64,000 bases of DNA from Acanthococcus lagerstroemiae (taxonomy: Eukaryota > Arthropoda > Insecta > Hemiptera > Eriococcidae): contig CM063109.1 of the NCBI GenBank assembly GCA_031841125.1, positions 32,554,038 through 32,618,037 on the forward strand. Direction: 5' to 3'. Made by a program: the position numbers and the translations under genes. Positions 34,143 through 45,650 of the stretch are shown one piece after another; position 1 is the first letter of the stretch, and every line of letters starts with the position of its first letter. The notes beneath the pieces are model-generated. The model had not been told where the DNA came from, did not search any database, and worked only from the letters and a program-made list of their open reading frames with translations.

Positions 34143-35650
34143 CAATTCAGGGGCTTAGTGGCGCGCCGGGCAATGAGAAAATTCCCGGTGGTTTGACACA
34201 AATACAGCGTGATGATCCGAGATGCCAGAATAATTGAATTAACATCTTCAAGTCTCTTTTCAGAGCTTGTTTATGATTCTTCGATACTTCTTTAAATCTT
34301 TTCTTATGTTTTAGATTTAAAAAAAACTCTTCAAGACATGTTTAAAACTTTTTTCAGATCTTACGGACTAGTTCAACATTATCCCAAGCCTCGAGACTTT
34401 TTAAAAATTTTTCAGATTCCTTGATATTCTCTCTATACTTTTTTCAGAATCACTAAGACATTTTTTCATAACTATGTTACCTGTTTCAGAGACTCTTTTA
34501 GATTCGTTTCAGTCTTTTTGACATCCATCTAGATGAGTTTAACTCTTTGATACCCCTTGAGACTCTTAAATCTAGTTTAAAAAACTTTCTAAGATTCCTG
34601 AACATGTTTTATCATTTCTAAGGATCTTTGAGATTCGTTTTAAACCTATTCCTGACTTGATTGAGATTTTTAAAGACCATTCTCAACATTATTAGGGCTG
34701 ATTAAGACTTTTTCATACTTATTCAAGATCCTTTAAAAATCATCAAGGCGGGCTTATGATCCTTCGAGATTCATTAATATTTTTCCAATCCTGCTTTAGA
34801 CTTTTCAAAACTTCTTTAGGATTCCTGCAAACATGACTGAAAGTTTTTGAGCATGCTTCAATATGCCTTTTGAAACTCTTCTAGCCTAGTTAAATACTTC
34901 TGAAGTCGAGTTCAATGTTTTTCGAGACTACTTTAAATAAGGTTTATATAAACTTGTTTGTTTTACTGTCTTGTCGAGTCTTGAGAATTCTCGAATAGAA
35001 GTTTATAAGAATCAGAAAAGAATGAAGGAGTCTAAAAAACTTTCTGTAGAGCGAAAATAATGATCTGAAACAAGTCCAAAAAGGCTGTTGAAATAATCTG
35101 GGGCAATTGCGGACGAGTCTTGAAAATAAAGTACGCCGGGCAGAATTATTTTAAAAACGTATGAGAATACATCCCCTCCTCCGAATAGGGAAAAAGGTCA
35201 TCTCAGCGAGTCTTAAAGAGTTTTGCAAAAGTTTGAAAAAGTTTGTGTAGAGCGTAGACTAATGATCTTGAATCTGAAAAAGTTCTAGAGATAGCATTGA
35301 GCAGTACTGAAAGGGTAAAATATTCTGAAAGAATTTCTAGGAAGGAAATGTGAGGAAATATTCCCTCCTTCCATCCTCTCCATCGGAAAAAATTGAAAAT
35401 ACCTATTTTACTGCTTATTTTAACAAGTCTTAACGGGTCTTAAGAAAATTAGGAAGCATGTAAAAAGTCTTTGTAGAGTCTGAAATATTGTCTTGAACAA
35501 GAATGAAGAATTTTTAGAGGTGGCCTTGAAGAATTTTGGAAGATTGTCGCCGAGTAAAATACATCTGAAATAATTTTAAAGAAGTATGGAGATAAATCAT
35601 CCCCGTCCTCCGAGCTGAGACAGAAATTGAAAATTACTAACTTTATGGCT
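34143..35650. repeat. Long AGTCTT-rich repeat element with tandem ~200-bp units
   Basis: The start (GCTTAGTGGCGCGCCGGGCA, AAATTCCCGGTGG, CACAAATA) matches 63095-63160. The middle is dense in TTTAGACT/AGTCTT words. Between about 35100 and 35650 three ~200-bp units repeat a CTGAAATAATTTTAAAGAAG-like block, a CCTCCTCC patch and GTCTTGAA. No ORF. Confidence 0.55.
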
Positions 35651-36090
35651 CAAATCGTTGAAAAGATCCACTCGCTGCACTAGTAACTCAAACCTTACCT
35701 AATCTCCGTCCCCTTTAGAATCAGTTGCGTTCGCATAAGACAAAAAGGGCGAATTCACATGATGGTGGCAAAGTTCGATTGAAACCGAATCACGAACTTG
35801 AAAGTTTAGCAGTTTGTTGATCAAAAAACTTGTCGGACTGATTATCCGAGATATAAGCAGGAAAGATTAGCATATAGGAGGCAGAAGGGAGAGGAGGTGA
35901 ACGCAGATTTTCACGTGCAAGCAAAAGGAGGAAGACAGGAGAGAGGAATCGATACGTGATGAATTTAGAACGAACTGCAATTCCCTCGGTTTACCTGCCA
36001 CAACCACCAATAATCTACCAAGGTCACAAAAATGGAATCACAAGAAAATTTATTCCTTCACATCCAGACTCTCATTTGGGAAACGTAAAA
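35651..36090. other. No gene seen
   Basis: Nothing recognised; the 64-codon frame at 35956-36150 runs into the next hairpin. Confidence 0.5.
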
Positions 36091-36336
36091 ATTGAAGGGT
36101 ACAGAATCAAAACTCACATTTGCCATTTTATACTTCAGGTGAGCAAATAGGCAAAATACCGTACACGGGTGCAGGAATATCTTTGCTGCGCCTGTCAATA
36201 TGCGATATGTATAACTATTCGTACTCCACGTTCACAGGCGCAGAAAATATATTCCTGCACCCGTGTACAGTATTTTGCCTATTTGCGCCCTTGAAGTGAA
36301 ATGGCAAATGTGAGTTTTGATTCTGTACCCTTCAAT
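36091..36336. repeat. 246-bp hairpin (MITE or long-hairpin RNA candidate)
   Basis: Arms 36091-36195 and 36234-36336 are reverse complements with few mismatches (outer ATTGAAGGGTACAGAATC, inner GCGCCTGT), separated by a 38-nt loop. No clear target duplication. Confidence 0.9.
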
Positions 36337-36460
36337 TGTCTTCTAACGTTCAACTTTTATGCTGAGTTAATACAATTTCGCCGACTGTTACTACTTTTCA
36401 GAAGAAAATTAAAAATAATTGTAAAAAATGTTTGAAAAGTTGATGAATATTATTTCTTTA

Positions 36461-36865
36461 ACTTTTTTTTTGGCGGGGAGGGTAAAGAAAAAGAAAATAA
36501 TAATAACTGCATTTTATTTGTATTAACCGACATCTTATGACGGAGACCTGGCGAATTAGGCTCCGGAACCATTATAAAATAAAATAAATGAACAATAACA
36601 ATAAAAGTCCAATGTCTCCGCACTGCATGTTGCGGATGGCGAGGAGTTCCAGCTCCCTCCCGATCCTCATGTTCTTTTCTCCGCCCTTTTCCGGGTAGAA
36701 TACGTCTCCCCACCTTTTTTCTATATTATTCTATCTAGAGTATGCTTTCTCCAACCCGGGCCATGTGTCTTTCGAAATTCATCCCTCCACCGGAAAGTTG
36801 GCCTTTCTCGGTTCCTTTTAAGATCGTACCGTGCCCACCCCTTCACCAGCTTTCCCCACCTTCCT
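36461..36865 (-). pseudogene. RTE-type LINE 3' tail
   Basis: Minus-strand text RNRERPTFRWRDEFRKTHGP, GWRKHTLDR and, after a frameshift, a KRAEK-type end fits the short tail after an RTE-like reverse transcriptase. The 3' end is an A-run near 36470. It is joined in frame to the piggyBac remnant; the exact junction lies near 36865 but is uncertain. Confidence 0.55.
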
Positions 36866-37485
36866 AATCTTCTAACACCAATGACGGGATGTTTTCCAAC
36901 GTGGGGTGATATTAGTAGTACCAGTTTGTTGTCCTTCCATAATATTAGAGCAATGGGTATTTTCAGGTACACTGCTAATCGTGCCCACGTAGCGCACCTT
37001 TTCGCTTTCTTCAGAATTTTCCCCTTTTCTCTTGGTAAATTGCAGTTTCTAATTTTTGAACGACGAATGGTACCAAGTGAGTGGATCCCATTACTTGCCA
37101 AATAGTGAGTAAGCTAAAGGCTGGAAAACCAATTGTCAAAATAGACTCTATGGTTTCGATGACGTGGAACATTTCTCAATATGTGGACCACCACATTACT
37201 GCAGGCGCCTAAATGTGGTTCACTCATTTGCCGAAATCGACTTTCATTTTCTTTGCCAGAGTAAATTTCCGTATTGAAAATAAATCTGTCCGTTCCACAG
37301 CATGAAAATCTTGAAGCCCCATTTATGGGGCTTCTTCGGATTATATTGGCAAAACGCCCTATGCATCTTAGTAACACATATATGTTCTCATCGACAAAGA
37401 GATCGCGTGGATGTGGTATCTTTTTCCTTGGTGACATAGGATAGGAGTACGATGTTCCATTTACTGACATTCGATTTAAATTCAC
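36866..37485 (-). pseudogene. piggyBac transposase relic (PGBD-like)
   Basis: The minus-strand frame has all three positions of the piggyBac Asp triad in context: LFVDENIYVLL, VYFDNWFSSL and ILWKDNKLVLL. Between them are FNTEIYSGKENE, HLGACSNVVVHILRNVPR and, after the second Asp, LTHYLASNGIHSLGTIR, which are hallmark piggyBac blocks. One TAG at 37114-37116 interrupts otherwise continuous reading. The N-terminal third and the C-terminal Cys-rich domain are absent; the 3' side runs into a LINE tail in the same frame. It would have cut and pasted at TTAA; no TTAA-flanked ends were identified. Confidence 0.85.
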
Positions 37486-38274
37486 TTACTTACTTCGAGA
37501 CTCGAGAGTGGACAGTAGGCATTTGTGCCAACTGCCAAACCAAAAGAAACAGATGCTTTTTTAAATGAAAGCCTTGGTGAAAATAAAACACTGAGACGCA
37601 TCGCAAGAAACGAGACTCAGTGTCCAGTGACCTCTGAGGCCATTTTCCTAGACCACGTCAAAAATTCATATCCATACTCCTCACTGTTTTTAGTTTTTAC
37701 TTTCGCCACAGGTTTCGTCCTTTCATCGTTATCTTTGTTGCCAAATCCGATGGAAATAAACATAATTTTCGATGTCTGAAATTATCGCACTTTCGCTGCA
37801 TGAGTTAAAAAAAAATCCTATTAGCTTCTTCTGCTTCGAATATTCATCGGCTTTTGATTGGCTTACTGCTTTCGGAAAAGCTGGTTAACGGCTAGCTTAA
37901 AAAGCCGATCACAGACGGCTGCTGCTAAGCCGTTCATCGGCTTCAGCTTATCACCTCTGATTGTGATGGGTCCAGTGCTGGAACACGTAGGTAACAATGC
38001 CCTGCAAGTCCGAGAATTTTTTCCTAGATTAAAACAGCCACCGGATAGGCTAATTTGACGATTGCAGTGACGCCTCCTTGTGTACTCCGAAGCGTATTTT
38101 CAAAAATTAATGTAATTGTAATTTTGCGTTAGAGGGGAGCCAAAAGGTTTTAAAAAAATATTTAGGATGTACCTGAAGCGATTATGAACACAACTGAATA
38201 AATTTATTCATTCTGTAGGTATATACGATTTTTCGGTTATAATGTAAATGTATCATTAATGATACATTACGCAT
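37486..38274. other. No gene seen
   Basis: The start may be 5' flank of the piggyBac relic. The 84-codon plus frame at 37525-37779 has no domain. Confidence 0.45.
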
Positions 38275-38402
38275 TAGAGGGTTTTCAACTTTCTTCCGCG
38301 GGAAGGAAGTGGAAGGGAGTATTGGTCTGCGGTTGTTACGGTAGTAGCCTGGAAAACTGAATTTTCCCGGCGGCCTGTCTGGTCCCAATTTGCCCCTGCA
38401 AC
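38275..38402. repeat. Dispersed repeat R3, copy 1
   Basis: Shares TATTGGYCTGC, TTRTTACGG and GGCCTGTCTGGTCCCA with 46640-46745. Element type unknown. Confidence 0.65.
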
Positions 38403-38439
38403 AATTTGTATCAACGTTCGTCAAATTCGCGCTAATCCG

Positions 38440-39420
38440 TTTTACTTTCCCGCCGCATTTGTATTTTGAGAACTGTCGCGCGCCATTTCAACGACTCTGT
38501 CATCGCTCAGTCTCGGGCACTTGTTTGGGCCAATTATACGCCCTTTAAGTTGTACGCGTGTGCTGTTTGCAGCCAAACGACGAATATCATTATATTTCAC
38601 GTACAAAGAAATGAAAGCCCGTACGCGGTGACTATCTTTCATCTAAATACTCTTATAACGTGTTTTTCGAAAATATTTTCAAAACGCGCCGCTCCGAGCT
38701 GAGCCACTCCGTTCACTCAGACACGCTTGTTCATTACGTCATCGATAACAATAACGTTTTTGCGAATTTTTAATGAGCGTATTCGCACGTGTCTAATACA
38801 ATAGTTAGTTACTAGTTAGGTTTTAAGTCACGTGGCCAGGCCTTTTTTGTTCTTCTTCGGTCGCAGAAATTCAAAAGATCGCCGGCTTTACTCGTATGTG
38901 TTTTAATCTTTCTCGACCAGAGCCGAGTACCGAACCCCATCGCACAGCCGAGCCAGCCATTCGCAAACGAACATTTACACTTCGATAAATTTGTTAATAT
39001 ATTTCGGATTTAGAGCGAACATCGCGAAGAACACGTCCAAGATGGCTGCTTGTTCCATGTATCGTTCCTCTCGTTCGAGCAAGAAAATACTTATTGTGCG
39101 TTTCGAAAATCGCAGCTCGATGATTCGGGCGCGAGCATGGGGAGGAAGTGGAGCCGTATTTTCGTTCCGAAATCTCGCCAAATATCCTTCGGGAATTTTA
39201 TACCGGAAAGGTTTTCGCCGTCTCATTCCGGGATTCAGCTTTCCCATGCCATGTGCGATGATGAAGCCTCGGACTTGACGTATCGACGTATGTCAATCGT
39301 TTAACCAAGTGATTGATTAGTCTCCGATCATTTGCTCGTATTGTTCCGGATTATTGTGTTTTCGAGCTCGGCTCGCGGTTCATCGTGGTATCGAACATTC
39401 GGGTTTATTAATTTTCAATT
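38440..39420. promoter_or_regulatory. CpG-rich island, candidate promoter/enhancer
   Basis: Long CpG-rich stretch without transposon marks. Contains TTACGTCATCG (CRE-like) near 38735, CACGTG at 38786-38791 and 38829-38834, and CCAAGATGGCTGC (YY1/Pho-like) near 39038. Open frames overlap on both strands by composition. A first exon could be hidden here; I cannot support one. Confidence 0.4.
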
Positions 39421-40308
39421 TTTTTTTTAAACCACCGTACATCCGGTAATGGACGATGGGATTAGGCTTGCTGATGTGGCTAGTGTGACAAGTGTATCGA
39501 AAAAGAGAACTCGAGAGACTTAGTAGGGCGATTAGAAACAATATCCCGCCTGCTGTTGAATTTCGCGAGCAACCAAATTCATTTTGCGATCTGAAAAGTG
39601 GTGTAGTTAAGTTCGGCTAACTTAAATGGCGAACCCTTCTTCGGATTTTAATTTCATTGTTCATCTTGATTCAGGTATAGAGACTCAGCCTTACAAGGAG
39701 TGAGGGAAATTTTAAACGTAGCCTCCGCGAAAGTCTCAATATCGTCTGGTTAGTGCGATTTGGAGACGAATCCAATTTTTCTCAAAAATGAGATTTGGTA
39801 TCATTGGAGAGGTAATTTCACGCTGCATCAAATGAAAAACTGTATTTAATGCAGCTTTCAACTTTTTGTTTTGTTAGTACATGCTATTGCTTACGGGTTA
39901 CATTTATCGGTACGCGAAGGAATAATGAACGCACGCGAAAAAAGAGGGAAAACACAAACGTATAATTTAAATAATAAACGCAAAAACAAGAAGTTCACGA
40001 TAAAAGAAAAAGATACGCAGGAAAAAAAATTATTGAACGCTATGGTTATTATATATACATATATAAAACGAGAAAAAAAATTAAACGACATTTCTTGGCA
40101 CGCGAAATAATAAGACTACACATATAAGTAAAATAAGGTTTAAATCAGTAAGGCCTTTTTCGCCAGCGCTGGTCGACCTCTCACTTGCATTTCTGGCCGA
40201 GAGGGGCACTCTTTGTAGCCATAGGTATCACCATATTTTTCTGCATTTTCAACGCGCAAGGAGTTCTTGCACACAATCATATACTGAATACCTAATGAAC
40301 ACTCGTTC
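39421..40308. other. No gene seen
   Basis: A Lys/Asn-rich 79-codon frame (39871-40110) is low complexity. Nothing else recognised. Confidence 0.5.
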
Positions 40309-40315
40309 CTCGTAC

Positions 40316-40481
40316 TAAAGCCCTATAGATACGAGTGAAGACATTACGCCATTTTGGCTCACACTGCGCCTTGAGATGCAGAATTCACTACGCAGTATGC
40401 TCCGCATAGTTGAATTCAGCATCCACGGGCACGATGTGAGCCAAAATGGCGTGCCTTCTCTTGTATTTATATAAGGCTCTA
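40316..40481. mobile_element. Hairpin MITE, 166 bp
   Basis: Inverted ends TAAAGCCCTATAGATACGAG and, complemented, TAGAGCCTTATATAAATACA. Perfect 7-bp direct repeat CTCGTAC at 40309-40315 and 40482-40488. Both arms contain ACGCCATTTTGGCTCACA. Confidence 0.85.
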
Positions 40482-40720
40482 CTCGTACGTACCCTACTAC
40501 TTAGATTTACCCTTTCAAACACGTCAAATTATGGTCGGCTGTTTGTAGTTTTATCGCGTTAAAATATTATATTTCTTGTAGAAACCTGCTAAAAAGGTCG
40601 TGTGTGCGTCATCGCGTGGATCACATATAAGAAGTCGTTATCTTCAATTCTTTTCTGTGTATTTTTTTCGCGTGCTAACATTTTTCTGTCGCGTGCGATT
40701 ATATATTTCCCATTGCTAAC

Positions 40721-40951
40721 TATAGGCCCATTTCACTAAAATATCTCCGCTTAGTAAGATCTTTGAAACAGTTCTGCATGCCAAATTGTAGAAACAATGC
40801 GGTAAATATTGGCTTTATAAGAGGGCTGTCTACTCAGACTGGTCTACTAAATTTTAACAATGATTTACGTGCATGCTTATATGAGGAGTTATCTGTCAAA
40901 AGGGCCACTGTCAGCAATGATGATTTTGACAACTCACAGTTTTCAAGCTGA
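40721..40951 (+). pseudogene. LINE reverse transcriptase fragment
   Basis: NYRPISLK followed by IGFIRGLSTQTGLLNFNNDL matches reverse transcriptase fingers of jockey/CR1-type elements (NYRPISLL..., then FR.GLSTQTALL). Short relic with no catalytic YADD present. Confidence 0.6.
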
Positions 40952-41185
40952 AATACCCTCCTTTTAGACTGATTTAATTGAAAAATATGTTATTATAAAA
41001 AAGTGTTCACTGTGATTGAATCGATAGAAATGATGGGAAAATTAGCGTGGTGGGACATGTGGTTTTCCGAAACATACTATTTCCAAAACATCGATTTTGA
41101 CGATATTAGCGTCACCTAGCGGGGAATTTGGTTCCCTACAACTTGCAGTCATGACGTACACGAAAATCTGTTCGTGTTCTCTGTT

Positions 41186-41640
41186 CTAAGCGGTGGAAGT
41201 CCTCATTTTTTCGTTTACCACTTCCAAAATGTACTTCTTCTTCCATGGTGATTTTAGATCCTTATGATTTTGAATTTTGGAAATAGTACGTTTTGGAATT
41301 GGCATCTTCCTATGATAATATCGGTGAATTTTATACACTTCCAGCTTTCCTTCCAACACCCTCATGACTTGTCTTAGATTTTCGCTGGGTTCAATCGGAA
41401 TGCCCCTTACAATGCCGTCGTCCTTACGCGTGTACTGTTCAAGTTCGAACATCTTGTATCTTTTAGTTCGACGTTCTCTTCGATAATGGAGTCGATCATT
41501 CTCTCAGTTCTGTTACTACCGTCTTTGAGAGTCTCGACCTGAGATTTCAGCTGGGAAATGTCTTTTTGCTGGAGTCCTCTACCGTGATTTTGATATAGGC
41601 TACGTCTGCTATAAGCTGCTTGATCTGCTCTTTGTACGAT
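41186..41640 (-). pseudogene. LINE ORF1 fragment (coiled coil plus RRM-like start)
   Basis: Minus strand: a heptad-like LQQKDISQLKSQVETLKD and RMIDSIIEENVELKD, then after a one-base shift FELEQYTRKDDGIVRGIP, PSENLRQVMRVL. The LEQYSRR...I.GIPE pattern after a coiled coil is characteristic of ORF1-type RNA-binding proteins of non-LTR elements. No downstream reverse transcriptase is attached. Confidence 0.55.
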
Positions 41641-42036
41641 TTTGGTGTCGAGAGAACTCGATTACGAAACCGAAAGCCTTATGATATTTCTCGTTCCAAC
41701 ACGAAAACCAGATACAATATAAGAGGTAATGGAAGAATGGGAATTAGTTGTATGATTGAAGAAACTGTAAGCACCACAAAACACGTCCGTTTCGTGTAGC
41801 GAACTTCAAACCTCATACAAAGTAGTATACCTACTTAATACCAACGTATTTTTTTATCGTATTAGAAATTACTTCAGTTAGTTAAATTCAACTTTCACAG
41901 CAACATAGACATTTCACTGATGATTTTTCACAAGTTGAAAATGTAAGTACTTGAGAATTCGGATTACATCAGCTCGATCGTATTCGTTAAAAACAATTCG
42001 ATAGTAAAAAGCTAACACAATACTCCTGAACGCAAC

Positions 42037-42216
42037 TAGGGCCCGAAAATTTCACATAGGTATGCGAGGCCGCCATTTTGGTTCAGGTTTTGTTGTTACC
42101 AAGGCATTAAATTTGTTTAAATACACAGCGTCGCGCGGTATCATTTGCTCTGAAAATTTTCCAAAAGCTGAAGCAAAATGGCGGCCTAGCATACCCATGT
42201 GGAACTACAGTGCCTT
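42037..42216. mobile_element. Hairpin MITE, 180 bp
   Basis: Inverted arms contain CACATAGGTATGCGAGGCCG and CCATTTTGG (right arm complement CACATGGGTATGCTAGGCCG). Perfect 8-bp direct repeat AACGCAAC at 42029-42036 and 42217-42224. Confidence 0.8.
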
Positions 42217-42282
42217 AACGCAACATGCCCACAGTGTTTTTACAGAATCTTGTGGTCGCTGAGGAGTCGATTATCCGAAACA

Positions 42283-42396
42283 GGGCCGGTTTTAAGTACT
42301 TTACCGCCCTGGGATACAGTATTTTTGCCGCAAATTTTGCCGTCCCAAAATTTTGTTGCTCTGGGCTGTAGCCCAGTCAGCCCGTATGGTTAAACG
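42283..42396. mobile_element. MITE with CAGGGCCGG ends
   Basis: Starts CAGGGCCGGTTTTAAG; the right end complement reads CAGCACCCGTTTAACC. Related text at 45512-45650. Flanks ATCCGAAA/AATCAAAA are only weakly similar. The ends resemble those of the hAT at 54148-56065 (CAGAGCCGGATTAAAG). Confidence 0.55.
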
Positions 42397-44639
42397 GGTG
42401 CTGAATCAAAACCTATCAGTCCTAATATTTATACCTTTCATATACAAATCACCCGTTAGTATAGTAAAACAGTTTTAGAAAATTCTGGAATCAGATCTGT
42501 AACCATAATCAACGTGAAAACACTTTTAAAAATTCTTTTCTTTACCCCTTAAATGTAATTTTTCTCATTTTCATGTAAACCTCCGAAATTTCAGGCTGTA
42601 TAAGTAACCAGTAGTAGTGCCTCCTTCCGAGCAGAAGGTATGCTGTAGGGTAATTCAGGTGGGAAAGGGCGACTGGGAAGTCAAAAGTCATAAGAAAGCA
42701 ACCAATAAGAGTTAAAATTTTTGAATTTCTATCCTACGAGTATATCACAAGACCACGTCTAAACCCTTCTTACCATATAGAAATTTCTCAATATACTCTA
42801 TTGCATCCAAACATTCTCATCTTAAGGCGTAAGTAAGCACCATGAAATGTTACTGATTTACCTAAAGTTTTCCTTGTTCGAAAAAATACAATTTTGAAAG
42901 TATTTAAAAAATTTGAACAATCCTTTCCACCTCTAGTTAACGAACGTAGATATTAAGATGATCGTCATTTTTGAACACCGGAATTTCTGCCGGAACCCCC
43001 TCCAGTTTCAACAAAATACAAAGAAGATCCAGTGAAGTTTTAGCTTGATCGAATTTGTTCTCATAATTTTCAAGAAGCTGTACGATGCTGGTCATGCATA
43101 AAATATAGCTTGACTGCGAAGTGTGGATTAGTGGCTTCAAGGGATGACTCTCACATGAAAAGAGGAGGGGGTGGGAAATAAAACTTGAGATGCGAGTTGA
43201 CTTAAAGGTTTTGAGATTTCTTAAATCAATTTGCAGGTAATTTTCACGTCTGATTCCCCAAGGAACTACGAAAGGAGAGGTTGGCACCAAAGATTGTTAA
43301 TTTTTTCGAGATATCACCTCATTACAAGTTTTCAAGGTCGCTGAAGCCAATTCGTATCCGATTCGTCTGGTGGCTCCAGAAAGGATCCAAGTTAAATTAT
43401 AATTTTTTTTTGTTGAAATTATTGAATAGTAACTAGGACACCTTCTCGATCGACTGATTGTCATTTGGTCTTAACTCCCATTAGTGGCACTCGGAAAAAC
43501 TGAATGTAAGAACTACTTCAAAGTTGAACTTAGCTACCTGAAAAACCAATTGTATGTTCTCGGCCCTCCTGCTCCCTTTCTGAAGCCATCCCCCGGGGGG
43601 CTTTGACCTTGACTGCGGAGCCGAACTACTGGCATTTTATTTTCGAAAACAGTCCCATAGCCTATGGAAACGATACGATCTAATTTTCAACTTAATTTTC
43701 GGTTTACAGCATCGAAACTTTCTGTATTTTTCCTTACGAAGCAAAAAGGACGTGTAGCACATGTCTTCCTCATTCGCTCAAAGTAAAACTTTGATTAAAG
43801 TATTTCAATCTCCAGTAGTAGGTCCGAGCTTAACCTGGAATTTTTCAACTTTTGCGATAGGTAGAAAGAAGAAAGATAGTTTATGCACAGGGAAAAGTGA
43901 ATTGAGAGTCAATCAACAGGAATTACTTTCTATACAAGGAGCATAAAATATTTATACATACATCCGAGTCCTAACGCAAATTTGATTTCTCATTTACAGA
44001 GATTTAAAAAAAAATTATTCTGACCTATTGTTTCAAAAGCAACCCTGGAAAATTGATACCTTTGTTGAGTTGCTGTTTCTTCCATTACCATCACATCCTA
44101 CTGTAGAGAAATATGGTAAATGTCATCAACTTAGACTGTCCTTTTTTCCTGATGCATTCCGTATTAGCACCATAAATACTAAATATCTGGTCTGCAGTTC
44201 CCTTTCCCACAGCAGAAAATGGGTCTTGAAATGTTGTAATCGAATTTTTACAAACCGTCATCAACCTTGACGAGTTTTTCGGAATCTTAAAATACATCAA
44301 AAATAATAAGCAAGAAAATGTACTGAAGAATATTGGAGGAAAATCTCCCCAAACTATTGTTTTTTCCGGATTTCAAAATTTTATTTCCTTGATAATTTAG
44401 GAAAGTGGTTCAGCAGGTGGAGAAAATAGAAGCAATACGCTGTTGCTACCTGTATTATTTACTTTCAGGACTTTTTCTTATTGCCTGTCAAGTTTGAAAA
44501 TGTTTATTAGCTAACTAGGTCAAAGTCTTGAGCTGTTGCAAAATTGAAAAAGTGAAAAAAATTTCGACTATGTGCTTGTTGGTCTCAGTCGTTTTCATAT
44601 CGGCGAAATTAAAATTCTGTCACCTCGATGAAGGGGTGC
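42397..44639. other. No gene supported
   Basis: Includes a 117-codon minus frame (42937-43290) and several 60-80-codon frames; none shows a family motif. No clear repeats. Confidence 0.4.
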
Positions 44640-45508
44640 CTCCTACAACGTCTTCCAAAGTTGTTCAATTTAGTAAAATTATTAAGCCTTACTTAGAAAA
44701 ATTGGATCCAACGTGAGACTAAATTTTCGATGCCGCGGTAGAAGAAGTTTTCATCCAACTTTTTCAGGGAATTTGTAACAGTGTTTTCAAGTTCCTCATC
44801 GTTCTGGTGATGTTTTCCTGAGATCATTTCTTTCAACTTTCCGAACAAATGAAAATCTGAAAGTACATAATCGGAGCTGTATGGCGGATGGTACATGATT
44901 TGCCAAATATGTTTTTCAAGAAGACCGGGGGTAACGCGCGCAGTTTGCGGTTGAGCGTTATCATGATGCAAAATGACCCCCTTCGTCAAAAGACCAAGCC
45001 TTTTGTCCTTAATTGCTTTTCGCAGGTTTTTTTTAAGGTCTCCATATATCGTTTGGCATTCAATGTCGCCCCTCATTCCAAAAAAGTGATCGTCAAGATG
45101 CTTTTGTAATCCCAAAAAACACTGGCCATGATTTTGCGAGTACACTCTTTTCCACCATGAATTTGACAGGCGTGTTGGAATCTGTGTATTTCCAGTGGAA
45201 GGATTGTCTCTACGACACCCTGGCCAAATGTAGCAACTATTCCGCGATGAATATCAGCGGTTGACTTTTTTTCAGACGACAAAAATCGAATTACAGCGCG
45301 CACTTCTTCTTGAACGAAAACAGGTAGTACAGGTTCCATTTTAACACGGTCTCGTGGAGCAACAAAAACACGTATTGATATGCGAGTGGCGGGGTTCGAT
45401 GCATAAATGCTCAAGCTATCCCCTCCATACCCGCACAATCGGCTAGGTATAATAATGGCGCTCCAGAGCGAAATAGGACATTACTTATTGAACAACCCTC
45501 GTACTTTG
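44640..45508 (-). mobile_element. Internally deleted mariner element
   Basis: 5' end (right side) reads, on the minus strand, CGAGGGTTGTTCAATAAGTA near 45508. The left end has a diverged counterpart CCAAAGTTGTTCAATTTAGT near 44655. Transposase relic inside. Length about 0.87 kb against about 1.3 kb for a full mariner. Confidence 0.75.
44693..45339 (-). pseudogene. mariner transposase with deleted middle
   Basis: Starts MEPVLPVFVQEEVRAVIRFL (helix-turn-helix domain, 45339 on), jumps at about residue 45 to HACQIHGGKECTRKIMASVF, WDYKS, and continues past a frameshift near 45050 to KRLGLLTKGVILHHDNAQPQ, SSDYVLSDFHLFGKLKEMIS and FFYRGIENLVSRW. The second and third catalytic Asp regions (HHDNA and SDFHLF) are kept. 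The region holding the first Asp has been lost with the middle of the protein, so this copy is inactive. Confidence 0.8.
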
Positions 45509-45511
45509 TTG

Positions 45512-45650
45512 CCTTGGGCTTCAGTATTTTTGCCACATTTTTTTATATCCCCCTCCTGCAAATGTTTTTTTGGGTCACACATTTGCCGCCCCAAAATTTT
45601 GCCACTCTGGAATGCAGCCCAGTCAGTCTGTGTGGTAAAACCGGCACCGA
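45512..45650. repeat. Copy of the 42283 MITE family
   Basis: CAGTATTTTTGCC, CCCAAAATTTTG, CAGCCCAGTCAG and GTGGTAAAACCGGC align in order with 42310-42396. It begins abruptly at the mariner end, so mariner may have entered it, but the missing half was not found on the other side. Confidence 0.65.

Noticed and set aside
42937..43290. 117-codon minus frame
   Set aside because: No recognisable motif; no flanking transposon or splice evidence; left uncalled.
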